From Flammeovirgaceae bacterium (GTDB lineage: Bacteria; Bacteroidota; Bacteroidia; Cytophagales; Cyclobacteriaceae), in the NCBI GenBank assembly GCA_013204595.1, contig JABMNK010000110.1, positions 1 through 64,000 of the forward strand: a stretch of DNA of 64,000 nucleotides. The letters are read 5' to 3'. Both the position numbers and the translations under genes were made by a program. The notes beneath the pieces were generated by a model. That model was not told the DNA's origin, made no database searches, and saw only the letters and a program-made list of their open reading frames with translations. Positions 55,898-64,000 of the stretch are shown piece after piece (position 1 is the first letter of the stretch; each line of letters opens with the position of its first letter).

Positions 55898-56167
55898 CTA
55901 CCAACTTGCCTTGGTAATGCCAGGTATTTTTCCGTCAGAAGCCATTTCTCTGAAAGTAACCCTAGATATTCCGAATTTACGCATGTATCCTTTCGGTCTC
56001 CCCGTCAACTTACATCTATTATGTAAACGGACTGCTGAAGAATTTTTAGGTAGTTTATCTAAACCTACAAGATCACCTGCCGCCTTCAAGGCTTTTCGCT
56101 TATCTGCAAACTTAGCAACTAACTTCTCCCTCTTTCTCTCTCTCGCCTTTACTGATTCTTTCGCCAT
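55898..56167 (-). CDS. rpsN: 30S ribosomal protein S14 (zinc-free form)
   Basis: An 89-residue head protein. [19 protein letters not shown] at the N-terminus, [19 protein letters not shown] and the terminal IPGITKASW. The CxxC...CxxC zinc motifs of the short type are absent, so this is the longer zinc-independent form. Eight bases after rplE. Confidence 0.98.
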   Translation of the reverse strand: MAKESVKARERKREKLVAKFADKRKALKAAGDLVGLDKLPKNSSAVRLHNRCKLTGRPKGYMRKFGISRVTFREMASDGKIPGITKASW

Positions 56168-56175
56168 TTTCTTAC

Positions 56176-56730
56176 TTAGTTAATTACCTTAGTGAATGGC
56201 ATACCAAATGCCTTGAGTAATGCCATACTTTCTTCGTCTGTTTTTGCCGTTGTAACAAAAGTAATGTCCATCCCAGCAATCTTATTAATCTTATCAATGC
56301 TAATCTCGGGGAAAATGATTTGCTCCTGAATACCCAAAGAATAATTACCTCTTCCATCAAACCCCCTAGCTTTAACGCCTTTAAAGTCTCTCACACGAGG
56401 TAAAGCAACCGTCATTAACCTATCTAAGAATTCGTACATTCGGTCACCTCTAAGGGTAACACGTGCACCGATCGGCATACCCTCTCTTAACTTAAAATTA
56501 GAAACTGACTTTTTAGCTATGGTCGCAACCGCCTTCTGCCCACTAATCTGAGTCAGTTCAGCTATGCCCACATCGACCAATTTTTTATCTGATACGGCAT
56601 CACCTATACCTCTATTAATAGTGATCTTTATTACTTTTGGGACCTGCATCACCGATTTATATTGGAACTTCTCCATTAGAGAAGGAACAATCTCCCCAAT
56701 ATATTTATCTTTTAATCTTGGAATAGCCAT
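56176..56730 (-). CDS. rplE: 50S ribosomal protein L5
   Basis: A 184-residue 5S rRNA-binding protein of the central protuberance. [19 protein letters not shown] is the family start, at the ATG 56730, one base after rplX. A frame start at 56784 would overlap rplX by 53 bases and adds non-family residues, so it was rejected. Core motifs: [31 protein letters not shown], and the terminal LLKAFGMPF. Confidence 0.97.
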   Translation of the reverse strand: MAIPRLKDKYIGEIVPSLMEKFQYKSVMQVPKVIKITINRGIGDAVSDKKLVDVGIAELTQISGQKAVATIAKKSVSNFKLREGMPIGARVTLRGDRMYEFLDRLMTVALPRVRDFKGVKARGFDGRGNYSLGIQEQIIFPEISIDKINKIAGMDITFVTTAKTDEESMALLKAFGMPFTKVIN

Positions 56731-56731
56731 A

Positions 56732-57058
56732 TTAAATAAATTCTCCTGATTTTTTCGAATAACGCTGAATTTTACCACCAGCATTTAACTTTCTACCAAT
56801 TCTTGTAGCATCACCCGAAGAGGGATCTACCAACATTAAATTACTGATATGAATGGGGGCTTCGGTATTGATCATACCACCTTCTGGCTTGGTCGCAGAA
56901 GGCTTGACATGTTTTGTAATCATGTTTGCTCCCTCTACAATGGCCCTGTACTTACTGGTGATTACCTCTAATATGGTTCCAGTTTTACCCTTTGCATTTC
57001 CTGAGATAACTTTTACGGTATCACCTTTCTTAATATGTATTTTTTTGACCTCACTCAT
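56732..57058 (-). CDS. rplX: 50S ribosomal protein L24
   Basis: A 108-residue assembly initiator near the exit tunnel. KOW motif [20 protein letters not shown], then [19 protein letters not shown] and [12 protein letters not shown]. Two bases after rplN. Confidence 0.97.
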   Translation of the reverse strand: MSEVKKIHIKKGDTVKVISGNAKGKTGTILEVITSKYRAIVEGANMITKHVKPSATKPEGGMINTEAPIHISNLMLVDPSSGDATRIGRKLNAGGKIQRYSKKSGEFI

Positions 57059-57060
57059 AA

Positions 57061-57429
57061 TTATAATACTTCAGGGGCTAAAGAAACAATCTTCATAAAC
57101 TGCTTTTCACGCAACTCTCGCGCAACAGGGCCAAAGATACGTGTGCCCTTTGGCTCATTGTTATCATTAAGCAAAACGGCTGCGTTATCTTCAAATCTTA
57201 CATAAGAACCATCCTTTCTCCTGATTTCCTTCTTCGTTCGCACTACAACTGCTTTTGAAACAGTCCCTTTCTTCACAGAACTCGATGAGATAGCAGACTT
57301 GATAGACACTATAATAGTATCTCCAATATACGCATATCGCTTGCCTGTTCCGCCAAGTACACGAATACACAGCACCTCTTTGGCACCACTATTGTCAGCT
57401 ACTTTGAGCCTTGATTCTTGTTGTACCAT
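57061..57429 (-). CDS. rplN: 50S ribosomal protein L14
   Basis: A 122-residue interface protein, exactly the usual length. [19 protein letters not shown], the [18 protein letters not shown] hairpin and the terminal [10 protein letters not shown]. One base after rpsQ. Confidence 0.98.
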   Translation of the reverse strand: MVQQESRLKVADNSGAKEVLCIRVLGGTGKRYAYIGDTIIVSIKSAISSSSVKKGTVSKAVVVRTKKEIRRKDGSYVRFEDNAAVLLNDNNEPKGTRIFGPVARELREKQFMKIVSLAPEVL

Positions 57430-57430
57430 C

Positions 57431-57685
57431 TTATTTTGCTCTTTCTATTATTTCGACTAATCTCCATCTCTTATTCTTACTCAAAGGACGGGTCTCCATT
57501 ATTCTCACAGTATCTCCAACATGACAGTCATTCGTTTCATCATGAGCCGTCAACTTGGTAGTCTTCTGAACAAACTTTCCGTATATAGGATGTTTTACCT
57601 TTCTGACAACCGCTACTGTTATACTTTTTTGCATCTTATCCCCAACGACAAGGCCTACTCTTTCTTTTCTAAGATTTCTTTCCAT
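57431..57685 (-). CDS. rpsQ: 30S ribosomal protein S17
   Basis: An 84-residue OB-fold primary binder of 16S r[22 protein letters not shown], the [22 protein letters not shown] block and [10 protein letters not shown] are the family's conserved segments. Seven bases after rpmC. Confidence 0.98.
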   Translation of the reverse strand: MERNLRKERVGLVVGDKMQKSITVAVVRKVKHPIYGKFVQKTTKLTAHDETNDCHVGDTVRIMETRPLSKNKRWRLVEIIERAK

Positions 57686-57692
57686 AAAGCCT

Positions 57693-57887
57693 TTATTTAC
57701 TAAGTTTTTTAGCCTGTACCTCAGTCTCTAGTCGAGCGATCAATCTACGTCCTGCCCTAATTTTCATGGGATTTTCAATAGGCGTAATCGCATGTGCAAA
57801 CTTCAACTTTCCGAAAGTCTCTTTTTCAACCGCCAACTTACTTGACAGCTCTTCAATGCTTAAACCTCTTAACTCAGAATTTTTCAT
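57693..57887 (-). CDS. rpmC: 50S ribosomal protein L29
   Basis: A 64-residue helical-hairpin protein at the tunnel exit, where SRP and trigger factor dock. [19 protein letters not shown] and [17 protein letters not shown] are typical. The start overlaps the rplP stop by 4 bases (ATGA). Confidence 0.96.
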   Translation of the reverse strand: MKNSELRGLSIEELSSKLAVEKETFGKLKFAHAITPIENPMKIRAGRRLIARLETEVQAKKLSK

Positions 57888-58303
57888 ACTTGATAATCCC
57901 TCTTTACGACAAATTTTGTACTTAATGGCATCTTTTGAGCCGCTAATCTTAACGCTTCTTTGGCTAACTCTATGTTAACACCTGCCGCTTCAAATAAAAT
58001 GGTACCCGGTTTTACGCAAGCAACCCAATATTCCGGAGCTCCTTTTCCCTTACCCATTCTGACTTCAGCAGGCTTCTTGGTAACCGGCTTATCTGGAAAT
58101 ATTCTAATCCAAACCTGACCTTCACGCTTCATAGCACGCGTCATTGCGATACGAGCTGCCTCAATCTGTCTACTAGTTAACCATCCAGGTTCTAAACACT
58201 TGACACCAAAAGTTCCAAAGGCCAATAGATGACCTCTCTGGGCCAAACCCTTTACTCTTCCTTTCTGTCTTTTTCTAAACTTAGTTCGTTTAGGCTGTAA
58301 CAT
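57884..58303 (-). CDS. rplP: 50S ribosomal protein L16
   Basis: A 139-residue protein near the A-site tRNA elbow. [39 protein letters not shown] and the [20 protein letters not shown] loop (arginine hydroxylation site region in E. coli) are present. Seventeen bases after rpsC. Confidence 0.98.
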   Translation of the reverse strand: MLQPKRTKFRKRQKGRVKGLAQRGHLLAFGTFGVKCLEPGWLTSRQIEAARIAMTRAMKREGQVWIRIFPDKPVTKKPAEVRMGKGKGAPEYWVACVKPGTILFEAAGVNIELAKEALRLAAQKMPLSTKFVVKRDYQV

Positions 58304-58320
58304 CTCTAATTCTCTTTAAA

Positions 58321-59046
58321 TTATCTCCTTTTTCTTTTTGGCGCTTCGGGTCTTCTTCTTCCAGCTGGACCGGGCGATGGGGCATTACTCGTAAGTCCCA
58401 CATTCGGTGACAAATCACGCTTCCCAAAAACCAAACCTTTGAAAATCCAAACCTTAATTCCAATCTTTCCGTATACCGTCTGAGCTTCAGAAACCGCGTA
58501 ATCGATATCTGCACGCAAAGTATGTAACGGAATCGCACCCTCTTTATATTGTTCTGTACGTGCCATCTCAGCACCGCCTAAACGACCAGCACATTTAATT
58601 TTAATACCTAGTGCACCAACCCGCATCGCCGAAGCAATCGCTTGCTTCATAGCTCTTCTGTAGGATATTCTAGCTTTCAGCTGTTGGGCAATAGATTCTC
58701 CAACCAACACAGCATCCAATTCAGGACGTTTGATTTCAAAAATATTAATCTGAAGCTCCTTACCCGTTATTTTTTTAAGCTCCTCCTTTAGTTTATCAAC
58801 TTCGGAACCTCCCTTACCTATTACAACGCCCGGTCTCGCGGTGTGAATAGTAAGCGTAATTCGCTTTAATGTTCTTTCGATAACAACTTTTGAAATACCA
58901 CCTTTAACAATTCTTGCAGCAAGATATTTTCTAATGTTGTGATCCTCGACGATGTTCTCAGCAAAGGACTTTCCACCATACCAGTTAGAATCCCAGCCCT
59001 TAATAATACCAAGTCTTAGACTTATCGGGTTTACCTTTTGTCCCAT
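58321..59046 (-). CDS. rpsC: 30S ribosomal protein S3
   Basis: A 241-residue mRNA-entry protein with helicase-linked role. N-domain [16 protein letters not shown] motif [16 protein letters not shown], and C-domain [20 protein letters not shown], plus a basic tail ([15 protein letters not shown]). Three bases after rplV. Confidence 0.98.
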   Translation of the reverse strand: MGQKVNPISLRLGIIKGWDSNWYGGKSFAENIVEDHNIRKYLAARIVKGGISKVVIERTLKRITLTIHTARPGVVIGKGGSEVDKLKEELKKITGKELQINIFEIKRPELDAVLVGESIAQQLKARISYRRAMKQAIASAMRVGALGIKIKCAGRLGGAEMARTEQYKEGAIPLHTLRADIDYAVSEAQTVYGKIGIKVWIFKGLVFGKRDLSPNVGLTSNAPSPGPAGRRRPEAPKRKRR

Positions 59047-59049
59047 CGA

Positions 59050-59529
59050 TTAATTCTTTTCCATTTCCTTAATGTTTTCAACTTTTACATTTCGATCATC
59101 AATCGAAATAGTTACATGATGCGAGCGTTTCCTGATTCTATGCGCACGGCCCTGAGGAGCTGTTCTAAGCCTTTTTAGCATCCTGCCTGAATCAACAAAT
59201 ATTTGTTTAACATATAAATCTGCCTCCTCAATATTTACCTCTTCATTTTTTAACTGCCAATTAGCAATTGCCGAAAGCAACACCTTTTCTAAAATATCAG
59301 AAGCATACTTGGCATCAAACTTCAACATGTTCAATGCAACATTGACACGTTGACCTCGAATCATATCGGCGACAAGACGCATTTTCCTTGGCGCAGTAGG
59401 GCAACCCCTTAACGCCGCACTAACACCACCTTGACGACCCTTATTAGCCTCTTTTTGTGCACTTAGCGCTTCTTTTTGAAGCCTAACCTTGACCGACTTC
59501 TTTAATTTTTTATTATTGCTCGCCTCCAT
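59050..59529 (-). CDS. rplV: 50S ribosomal protein L22 with N-terminal extension
   Basis: A 159-residue protein; E. coli L22 has 110. An extra basic, Lys-rich stretch of about 35 residues ([20 protein letters not shown]) precedes the family core [21 protein letters not shown]. The tunnel-lining hairpin [25 protein letters not shown] is present. The start overlaps the rpsS stop by one base (TAATG), so the extension is likely genuine. Confidence 0.96.
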   Translation of the reverse strand: MEASNNKKLKKSVKVRLQKEALSAQKEANKGRQGGVSAALRGCPTAPRKMRLVADMIRGQRVNVALNMLKFDAKYASDILEKVLLSAIANWQLKNEEVNIEEADLYVKQIFVDSGRMLKRLRTAPQGRAHRIRKRSHHVTISIDDRNVKVENIKEMEKN

Positions 59530-59804
59530 TATTTCTTCTTGTCTTTTTTAGCGATGTGACCCCTGAAATTTCTTGTCGGAGAAAACTCACCCAATTTGTG
59601 CCCTACCATATTTTCAGTCACCATAATAGGTATAAACTTGTTGCCATTATGAACAGCAAAGGTGTGTCCAACAAAATCTGGAGATATCATTGATCTCCTA
59701 GACCATGTTTTGATGACATTTTTTTTACCACTCTCATTGAGCACTTCTACCTTTTTTTCTAGGCGAAAATCAATATAAGGTCCTTTTTTTAGTGATCTAG
59801 ACAT
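59529..59804 (-). CDS. rpsS: 30S ribosomal protein S19
   Basis: A 91-residue head protein. [19 protein letters not shown], then [22 protein letters not shown] and the terminal [21 protein letters not shown]. The ATG overlaps the rplB stop by one base (TAATG). Confidence 0.98.
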   Translation of the reverse strand: MSRSLKKGPYIDFRLEKKVEVLNESGKKNVIKTWSRRSMISPDFVGHTFAVHNGNKFIPIMVTENMVGHKLGEFSPTRNFRGHIAKKDKKK

Positions 59805-60625
59805 TATTTTCTCTTTTTAACGATCATTTTATCAGAATATTTATTCGGCTTTCTTGTCTTTTGTCCTTTAGCATAAATGCCATTTCTAGAACGAGGATGA
59901 CCGCCAGAAGACTTTCCTTCTCCCCCTCCCATTGGGTGATCGACAGGGTTCATCGCCACACCTCTTACTCTAGGTCTTCTACCTAACCATCTGTTTCTGC
60001 CTGCCTTTCCCAAACGGACATTCATATGATCACTATTAGAAACCGTTCCTATAGTTGCATAACAAGTGATTAATACCAATCTCATTTCACCAGAAGGCAA
60101 TTTGACTGTTGCATGCTTGCCTTCACGAGCTACTAGCTGCGCATAAGAACCAGCACTTCTTGCCATTGCACCTCCGTGACCTGGCTTCAACTCTATATTA
60201 TGAACAATTGTTCCTAACGGAATCTCTCCCATAGGAAGGGCATTACCCACTTCAGGTGCCGTGCCTGGTCCGCTTAACAAAACCGTTCCGACCTCTAAGC
60301 CATTTGGCGCGATGATATATCTTTTTTCTCCATCAGCGTAGAATAACAAAGCGATTCTCGCTGTCCTGTTTGGATCATATTCTATTGCATTTACTGTAGC
60401 CGGTATGCTGAATTTATCTCTCTTAAAATCAATATCTCGTAACTTTTTTTTGTGACCTCCTCCGACATTTCGAACGGTCATTTTACCTGTATTGTTCCTG
60501 CCTCCTGTTCGTTTCACAACAGAAATCAATGATTTCTCTGGAGTGTCCTTTGTTATCTTATCAAAGACGGGAGCAATCCTAAATCTTTGGCCTGGTGTAA
60601 CTGGTTTGAGTTTTCTAATCGCCAT
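59804..60625 (-). CDS. rplB: 50S ribosomal protein L2
   Basis: A 273-residue protein essential for subunit joining and peptidyl transfer. [52 protein letters not shown], and the C-terminal [18 protein letters not shown] with the key His in DHPMG. Ten bases after rplW. Confidence 0.98.
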   Translation of the reverse strand: MAIRKLKPVTPGQRFRIAPVFDKITKDTPEKSLISVVKRTGGRNNTGKMTVRNVGGGHKKKLRDIDFKRDKFSIPATVNAIEYDPNRTARIALLFYADGEKRYIIAPNGLEVGTVLLSGPGTAPEVGNALPMGEIPLGTIVHNIELKPGHGGAMARSAGSYAQLVAREGKHATVKLPSGEMRLVLITCYATIGTVSNSDHMNVRLGKAGRNRWLGRRPRVRGVAMNPVDHPMGGGEGKSSGGHPRSRNGIYAKGQKTRKPNKYSDKMIVKKRK

Positions 60626-60635
60626 TTTTCAGTAA

Positions 60636-60923
60636 TTATATTCCGCTATAAAAATCGATAATTTCCCCATCAGCAACTTTTACGATGGCTTTCTTGTAAG
60701 TCTTAGACCTTCCAGAAATGACTCCTGCTTTGGTAAATCTAGACTTTGATTTACCAGGCTGTACCATTGTATTAACAAATTCAACAGTAACTCCGTATTT
60801 CTTCTCAACTTCTTGTTTGATTTGAACCTTATTAGCAGTCCTACTCACAACAAATCCGTATTTCCCATGCTCATTCATAGCGGAAAACTTCTCAGTAACT
60901 AGTGGTTTAATAAGTACACTCAT
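60636..60923 (-). CDS. rplW: 50S ribosomal protein L23
   Basis: A 95-residue tunnel-exit protein that docks trigger factor and SRP. VLIKPLVTEKFSAMNEHGKY and VQIKQEVEKKYGVTVEFVNT are typical. It overlaps the rplD stop by one base (TGATG). Confidence 0.97.
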   Translation of the reverse strand: MSVLIKPLVTEKFSAMNEHGKYGFVVSRTANKVQIKQEVEKKYGVTVEFVNTMVQPGKSKSRFTKAGVISGRSKTYKKAIVKVADGEIIDFYSGI

Positions 60924-61549
60924 CAGTTCAATCTATTTTCAATAGTTTCAATAGCACTTTCAAATAACACAATATAGTCTGCGTTCACTAGCTCATATGT
61001 TGATAATTCATTAGCGCTTATAACTTTTGCATTAGGAATGTTCCTCGCTGAAACAACTACATTATCATTTCTTTCTCCTGTGATAAATAAGGCCTTATCT
61101 ACGTCAAGCTTAAGGCTCTCGAGAATTGATTTAAAAAATTTAGTCTTAGGAACATCGATCGCTTGATCCTCCATGACTCGAATTCTTTTCTCTGACGCCT
61201 TAGATGACAACGCTGACCTCTTTGCCAATTTCTTTACCTTCTTATTAAGATCAAAACCATAATCTCTTGGAACAGGTCCAAACATGGTTCCACCGCCTCT
61301 TAAAAGTGGAGATTTCACGCTACCAGCACGAGCAGTTCCTGTACCTTTTTGCTTCTTAAGCTTTCTAGTAGAACCTGTAACTTCAGCTTTTCCTTTCGTT
61401 TTGTGCGTGCCCTGTCGCTGATTGGCCAAATACTGTTTGACTTCCAAGTACACAGCGTGCTCATTAGGCTCAATTTCGTAGATCTCATTCTTGAGTTCCA
61501 CCTTTCGGCCTGTATCTTCTCCCTTGCTATTGATTACCTCTATTTTCAT
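60923..61549 (-). CDS. rplD: 50S ribosomal protein L4
   Basis: A 208-residue protein with a long tunnel-reaching loop (RQGTHKTKGKAEVTGSTRKL, KQKGTGTARAGSVKSP, RGGGTMFGPVPRDY). In E. coli L4 represses the S10 operon; here rpsJ is in another transcript, so any such loop would act on the rplC leader. Three bases after rplC. Confidence 0.97.
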   Translation of the reverse strand: MKIEVINSKGEDTGRKVELKNEIYEIEPNEHAVYLEVKQYLANQRQGTHKTKGKAEVTGSTRKLKKQKGTGTARAGSVKSPLLRGGGTMFGPVPRDYGFDLNKKVKKLAKRSALSSKASEKRIRVMEDQAIDVPKTKFFKSILESLKLDVDKALFITGERNDNVVVSARNIPNAKVISANELSTYELVNADYIVLFESAIETIENRLN

Positions 61550-61552
61550 GAC

Positions 61553-62185
61553 TTATTTTTCTAAAATCACATAAGAATTCTTAGCCCCAGGGATAGAACC
61601 ACTTACTATAATAAGATTTTTTTCAGGGTAAATTTTCATCACTCTTAAATTCAAAATCTTTTTTCTATTACCTCCCATTCGTCCAGCCATTCTCATACCC
61701 TTAAATACCCTTGAAGGAAAGGAAGATGCGCCTACTGAACCTGGTGCTCTTAATCTATTATGCTGACCGTGAGTAGCCTGTCCAACTCCTGCAAAATTAT
61801 GACGCTTAACAACTCCCTGGAAACCTTTTCCTTTAGTCGTTCCGATAGCATCTAGGAAATCATTCTCCTTGAAGATGTCTTCAATTTTTATTTCTTTTCC
61901 AAGTACCACTTGATCATTGTACTCATCACGAAAATCTCTAAATTCCACCTGCTTTTTTTTGGGAGTAGTTCCCGCCTTAGCATAGTGTCCTTTTTCCGCT
62001 TTGGATGTATTCTTATCCTTCTTATCATCATAGGCAAGCTGAACAGCCCGATAACCATCGGTGTCTGCATTTCTTAATTGCGTAACGACGCAGGGACCTG
62101 CTTCTATAACTGTACAAGCGATACTTTTGCCTGCCTCATTGTAGATATTAGTCATCCCCACTTTTTTACCTATTATTCCAGGCAT
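61553..62185 (-). CDS. rplC: 50S ribosomal protein L3
   Basis: A 210-residue protein that starts 50S assembly and reaches the peptidyl centre. [20 protein letters not shown], the [23 protein letters not shown] loop read as [10 protein letters not shown] with GQATHG, and [19 protein letters not shown]. Likely the first gene of the main ribosomal transcript: it is preceded by 167 non-coding bases with a terminator and a promoter. Confidence 0.98.
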   Translation of the reverse strand: MPGIIGKKVGMTNIYNEAGKSIACTVIEAGPCVVTQLRNADTDGYRAVQLAYDDKKDKNTSKAEKGHYAKAGTTPKKKQVEFRDFRDEYNDQVVLGKEIKIEDIFKENDFLDAIGTTKGKGFQGVVKRHNFAGVGQATHGQHNRLRAPGSVGASSFPSRVFKGMRMAGRMGGNRKKILNLRVMKIYPEKNLIIVSGSIPGAKNSYVILEK

Positions 62186-62246
62186 TTTTCTAATTTATTA
62201 TAATGTTTGATCTTAAACTAAGCGCCCTTTTTTCTCAAAAGGAGTG

Positions 62247-62276
62247 CAAAGATAATAATTCTATTCAACGAAGCAA
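62247..62276 (-). promoter_or_regulatory. Candidate promoter of the rplC-rplQ transcript
   Basis: On the minus strand TTG (62276-62274), 19 bases, TATCTTTG (62254-62247). Both elements and spacing fit the Bacteroidota consensus. It lies 61 bases before the rplC ATG and after the rpsJ terminator, so a leader of about 55 bases is predicted. Confidence 0.55.
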
Positions 62277-62299
62277 TATTTATTTGCCATTTAAGAGAC

Positions 62300-62328
62300 A
62301 AAAAAAAACCAACCCATGTGTGTCGGTT
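62300..62328 (-). terminator. Terminator after rpsJ
   Basis: On the minus strand, seven-pair stem (62328-62322 with 62313-62307, one G-U pair), 8-base loop, then nine T (62308-62300), 25 bases after the rpsJ stop. The stem is modest but the T-tract is strong. It should separate the fusA-rpsJ transcript from rplC. Confidence 0.7.
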
Positions 62329-62352
62329 CTTTCTATGTTTACTTAACCGAAA

Positions 62353-62658
62353 CTATACCTTAATTTCAACATCAACACCACTAGGAAGTTCTAATTTCAT
62401 TAAGGCATCAACCGTCTTGGCACTATTGGAATAAATATCCACCAGTCTCTTGTAAGTACACAACTGAAACTGTTCACGTGATTTCTTGTTGACGTGAGGA
62501 GATCTCAAAACAGTAAATTTTTCTTTTACCGTTGGCAAAGGGATTGGCCCATTGACGATAGCTCCAGTGGCTTTGACCGCACGCACGATTTTTTCAGATG
62601 ATTTATCTACTAAATTGTGATCGTAGGATCTTAATTTTATTCTAATTTTTTGATTCAT
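62353..62658 (-). CDS. rpsJ: 30S ribosomal protein S10 (NusE)
   Basis: A 101-residue protein of the 30S head and also a subunit of antitermination complexes. [22 protein letters not shown] and [28 protein letters not shown] are diagnostic. It follows fusA by 17 bases and is cut off from rplC by a terminator, so it belongs to the str transcript. Confidence 0.98.
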   Translation of the reverse strand: MNQKIRIKLRSYDHNLVDKSSEKIVRAVKATGAIVNGPIPLPTVKEKFTVLRSPHVNKKSREQFQLCTYKRLVDIYSNSAKTVDALMKLELPSGVDVEIKV

Positions 62659-62675
62659 AATCTTGACCCAAAGGG

Positions 62676-64000
62676 TTAACCATTAACTTTTGATATTACT
62701 GCTTCTGCTAAATTATTAGGGACACTGTCGTAATGAGAAAATGTCAAAGTGGCCGTTGCCCTACCTGAAGTAATCGTTCTCAGATCGGTAATGTATCCAA
62801 ATAATTCCGATAATGGTACGTCAGCCTTAACTACTTGCGAAACGCCTCTGCTGTCCATGCCCTTCATTATGCCACGGCGCTTATTCAAGTCTCCCGTAAC
62901 CGATCCGGTGTATTCATCCGGTGTGATCACCTCCACAGCCATTACTGGCTCTAGCAACACGGGATTAGCCTTTTTAGCGGCGGCTTTATATCCTAAACGA
63001 GCAGCCATTTCGAAAGATAACGAATCCGAATCAACATCATGAAACGACCCATGATACAACCTTACCTTCATGCTATCTAAAGGATAACCCGCCAAAGGCC
63101 CATTAACCATAGCTTGAGAAAATCCCTTCTCTATAGCTGGAATAAATTCCTTTGGAATAATTCCACCTTTAATGTCATTCACAAATTGTAATCCATCTTT
63201 TTCATAATCCGAATCCTTAGGACCTAAATCAAATACAATATCTGCGAATTTTCCACGACCACCCGACTGTTTTTTATAAACCTCTTTGTGTTCAATAGTA
63301 GCTCTAATAGCTTCTTTATAAGCAACTTGAGGAGCGCCTTGATTAATCTCTACTTTAAATTCCCTTTTTAAACGATCAATAATGATGTCTAAGTGCAACT
63401 CCCCCATTCCTTTCAAAATGGTCTGTCCAGTCTCATGATTTGTCTCTACAACTAGTGTAGGGTCTTCCTCAACCAATTTGGAAATACTCAAACCCAACTT
63501 ATCAACATCGGCCTGTGTTTTGGGCTCAATCGCATACCCTATAACCGGCTCAGGGAATTTCATAGACTCCAATACTATTTTGTGCTTTTCATCACAAAGT
63601 GTATCTCCAGTTTTAATCTCTTTAAATCCAACAACAGCCCCAATATCCCCGCAATGCAGGTTATCTATTTGGTTTTGTTTATTGGCGTGCATTTGGAATA
63701 TTCTTGATATTCGCTCCTTCTTACCTGTCCTCGTATTGAATACGTACGAACCCGACTCCAAATTACCTGAATATGACCTTATGAAACATAATCGTCCTAC
63801 AAATGGATCCGTAGCGATTTTGAAGGCCAACGCTGCAAAAGGCTCATCCTCAGAAGGCCTTCTTTCCGTTGATTCTTCAGTGTCCGGATTAATGCCAATA
63901 ACAATTTCTCTGTCCAATGGAGATGGTAATAATTCCATGACATAATCCAGCATGGTTTGTACACCCTTGTTCTTAAATGCCGATCCACATAACATCGGAA
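62676..64000 (-). CDS. fusA: Elongation factor G (5' end outside window)
   Basis: The C-terminal ~441 residues of the translocase GTPase; the frame runs off the window edge before the G-domain end. Visible parts: [11 protein letters not shown] at the end of the G domain, domain II ([20 protein letters not shown]), domain III ([18 protein letters not shown]), domain IV with [15 protein letters not shown] and [21 protein letters not shown], and domain V with [17 protein letters not shown]. All fit bacterial EF-G rather than EF4 or a resistance paralogue. It heads the fusA-rpsJ pair. Confidence 0.97.
   Translation of the reverse strand, partial: PMLCGSAFKNKGVQTMLDYVMELLPSPLDREIVIGINPDTEESTERRPSEDEPFAALAFKIATDPFVGRLCFIRSYSGNLESGSYVFNTRTGKKERISRIFQMHANKQNQIDNLHCGDIGAVVGFKEIKTGDTLCDEKHKIVLESMKFPEPVIGYAIEPKTQADVDKLGLSISKLVEEDPTLVVETNHETGQTILKGMGELHLDIIIDRLKREFKVEINQGAPQVAYKEAIRATIEHKEVYKKQSGGRGKFADIVFDLGPKDSDYEKDGLQFVNDIKGGIIPKEFIPAIEKGFSQAMVNGPLAGYPLDSMKVRLYHGSFHDVDSDSLSFEMAARLGYKAAAKKANPVLLEPVMAVEVITPDEYTGSVTGDLNKRRGIMKGMDSRGVSQVVKADVPLSELFGYITDLRTITSGRATATLTFSHYDSVPNNLAEAVISKVNG

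Overview
The window comes from an AT-rich member of the Bacteroidota, most likely a Cytophagales-like marine or environmental lineage; the lineage below phylum is inference. The evidence is a SusC/SusD pair, several candidate promoters of the Bacteroidota form TTG-N16..19-TAnnTTTG, Bacteroidota-only families (DUF7935, TPR/PD40/OmpA protein, two-cysteine LptD), Gram-negative envelope genes (lpxB, hldD, lptD) and the gene order of the ribosomal cluster. No rRNA, tRNA, CRISPR array, insertion sequence or prophage was seen. Nearly everything is coding; the only gene-free stretch above 300 bases is 12389-12927.

Layout. 1-3087: the end of clpX, then lpxB and hldD (lipid A and heptose synthesis). 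3084-6317: a three-gene minus-strand cassette with overlapping or 1-nt junctions (ASST-like lipoprotein, CHR-family anion transporter, PAPS-type sulfotransferase). All three are plausibly about sulfate, and this is the best candidate for an undescribed system. 6384-12388: a SusC/SusD/lipoprotein uptake operon ending in a strong terminator. 12928-20256: a long minus-strand housekeeping run (DUF7935, YkvA-like, NAD(P)-binding protein, dtd, lepA, folD, queE, PorE-like OmpA protein). 20308-28816: an A-type carrier homologue without its C-terminal cysteines, a WD40/DivIVA/folB operon, a phosphopantetheinyl transferase, and an envelope group (SirB1-like, MCE/MlaD-like, amidase, divergent lptD). 28861-37836: AGMO-like membrane hydroxylase, fhs, lysS, proline dehydrogenase, aroB-aroA-histidine phosphatase. 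37881-45923: an operon with two atypical SDR proteins, a TtcA-like thiolase-type enzyme and an M42 peptidase; an acyl-CoA carboxylase beta subunit; Ppx/GppA; an Ldh2-type dehydrogenase; a small outer-membrane barrel; a DivIC/FtsB protein. 46073-64000: eno, carA, and the whole str-S10-spc-alpha ribosomal cluster running rplQ to fusA on the minus strand, including rpmJ, which is only 38 codons.

How it works together. Much of the window builds the cell envelope: lipid A and heptose enzymes, the LPS translocon LptD, peptidoglycan amidase, an MCE lipid-binding protein, OmpA-type anchoring and TonB-dependent uptake. The rest is translation machinery and core metabolism (one-carbon, shikimate, proline, glycolysis, pyrimidine/arginine entry). 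Genes are packed very tightly: three convergent pairs share the tetranucleotide CTAA as both stop codons, and six adjacent pairs overlap by one base in a TAATG or TGATG junction. Several starts were moved downstream of the longest reading frame because of family N-termini or because a promoter motif lies inside the longer version (lepA, WD40 gene, DivIVA, rplE, rpmD, MlaD-like, DivIC).
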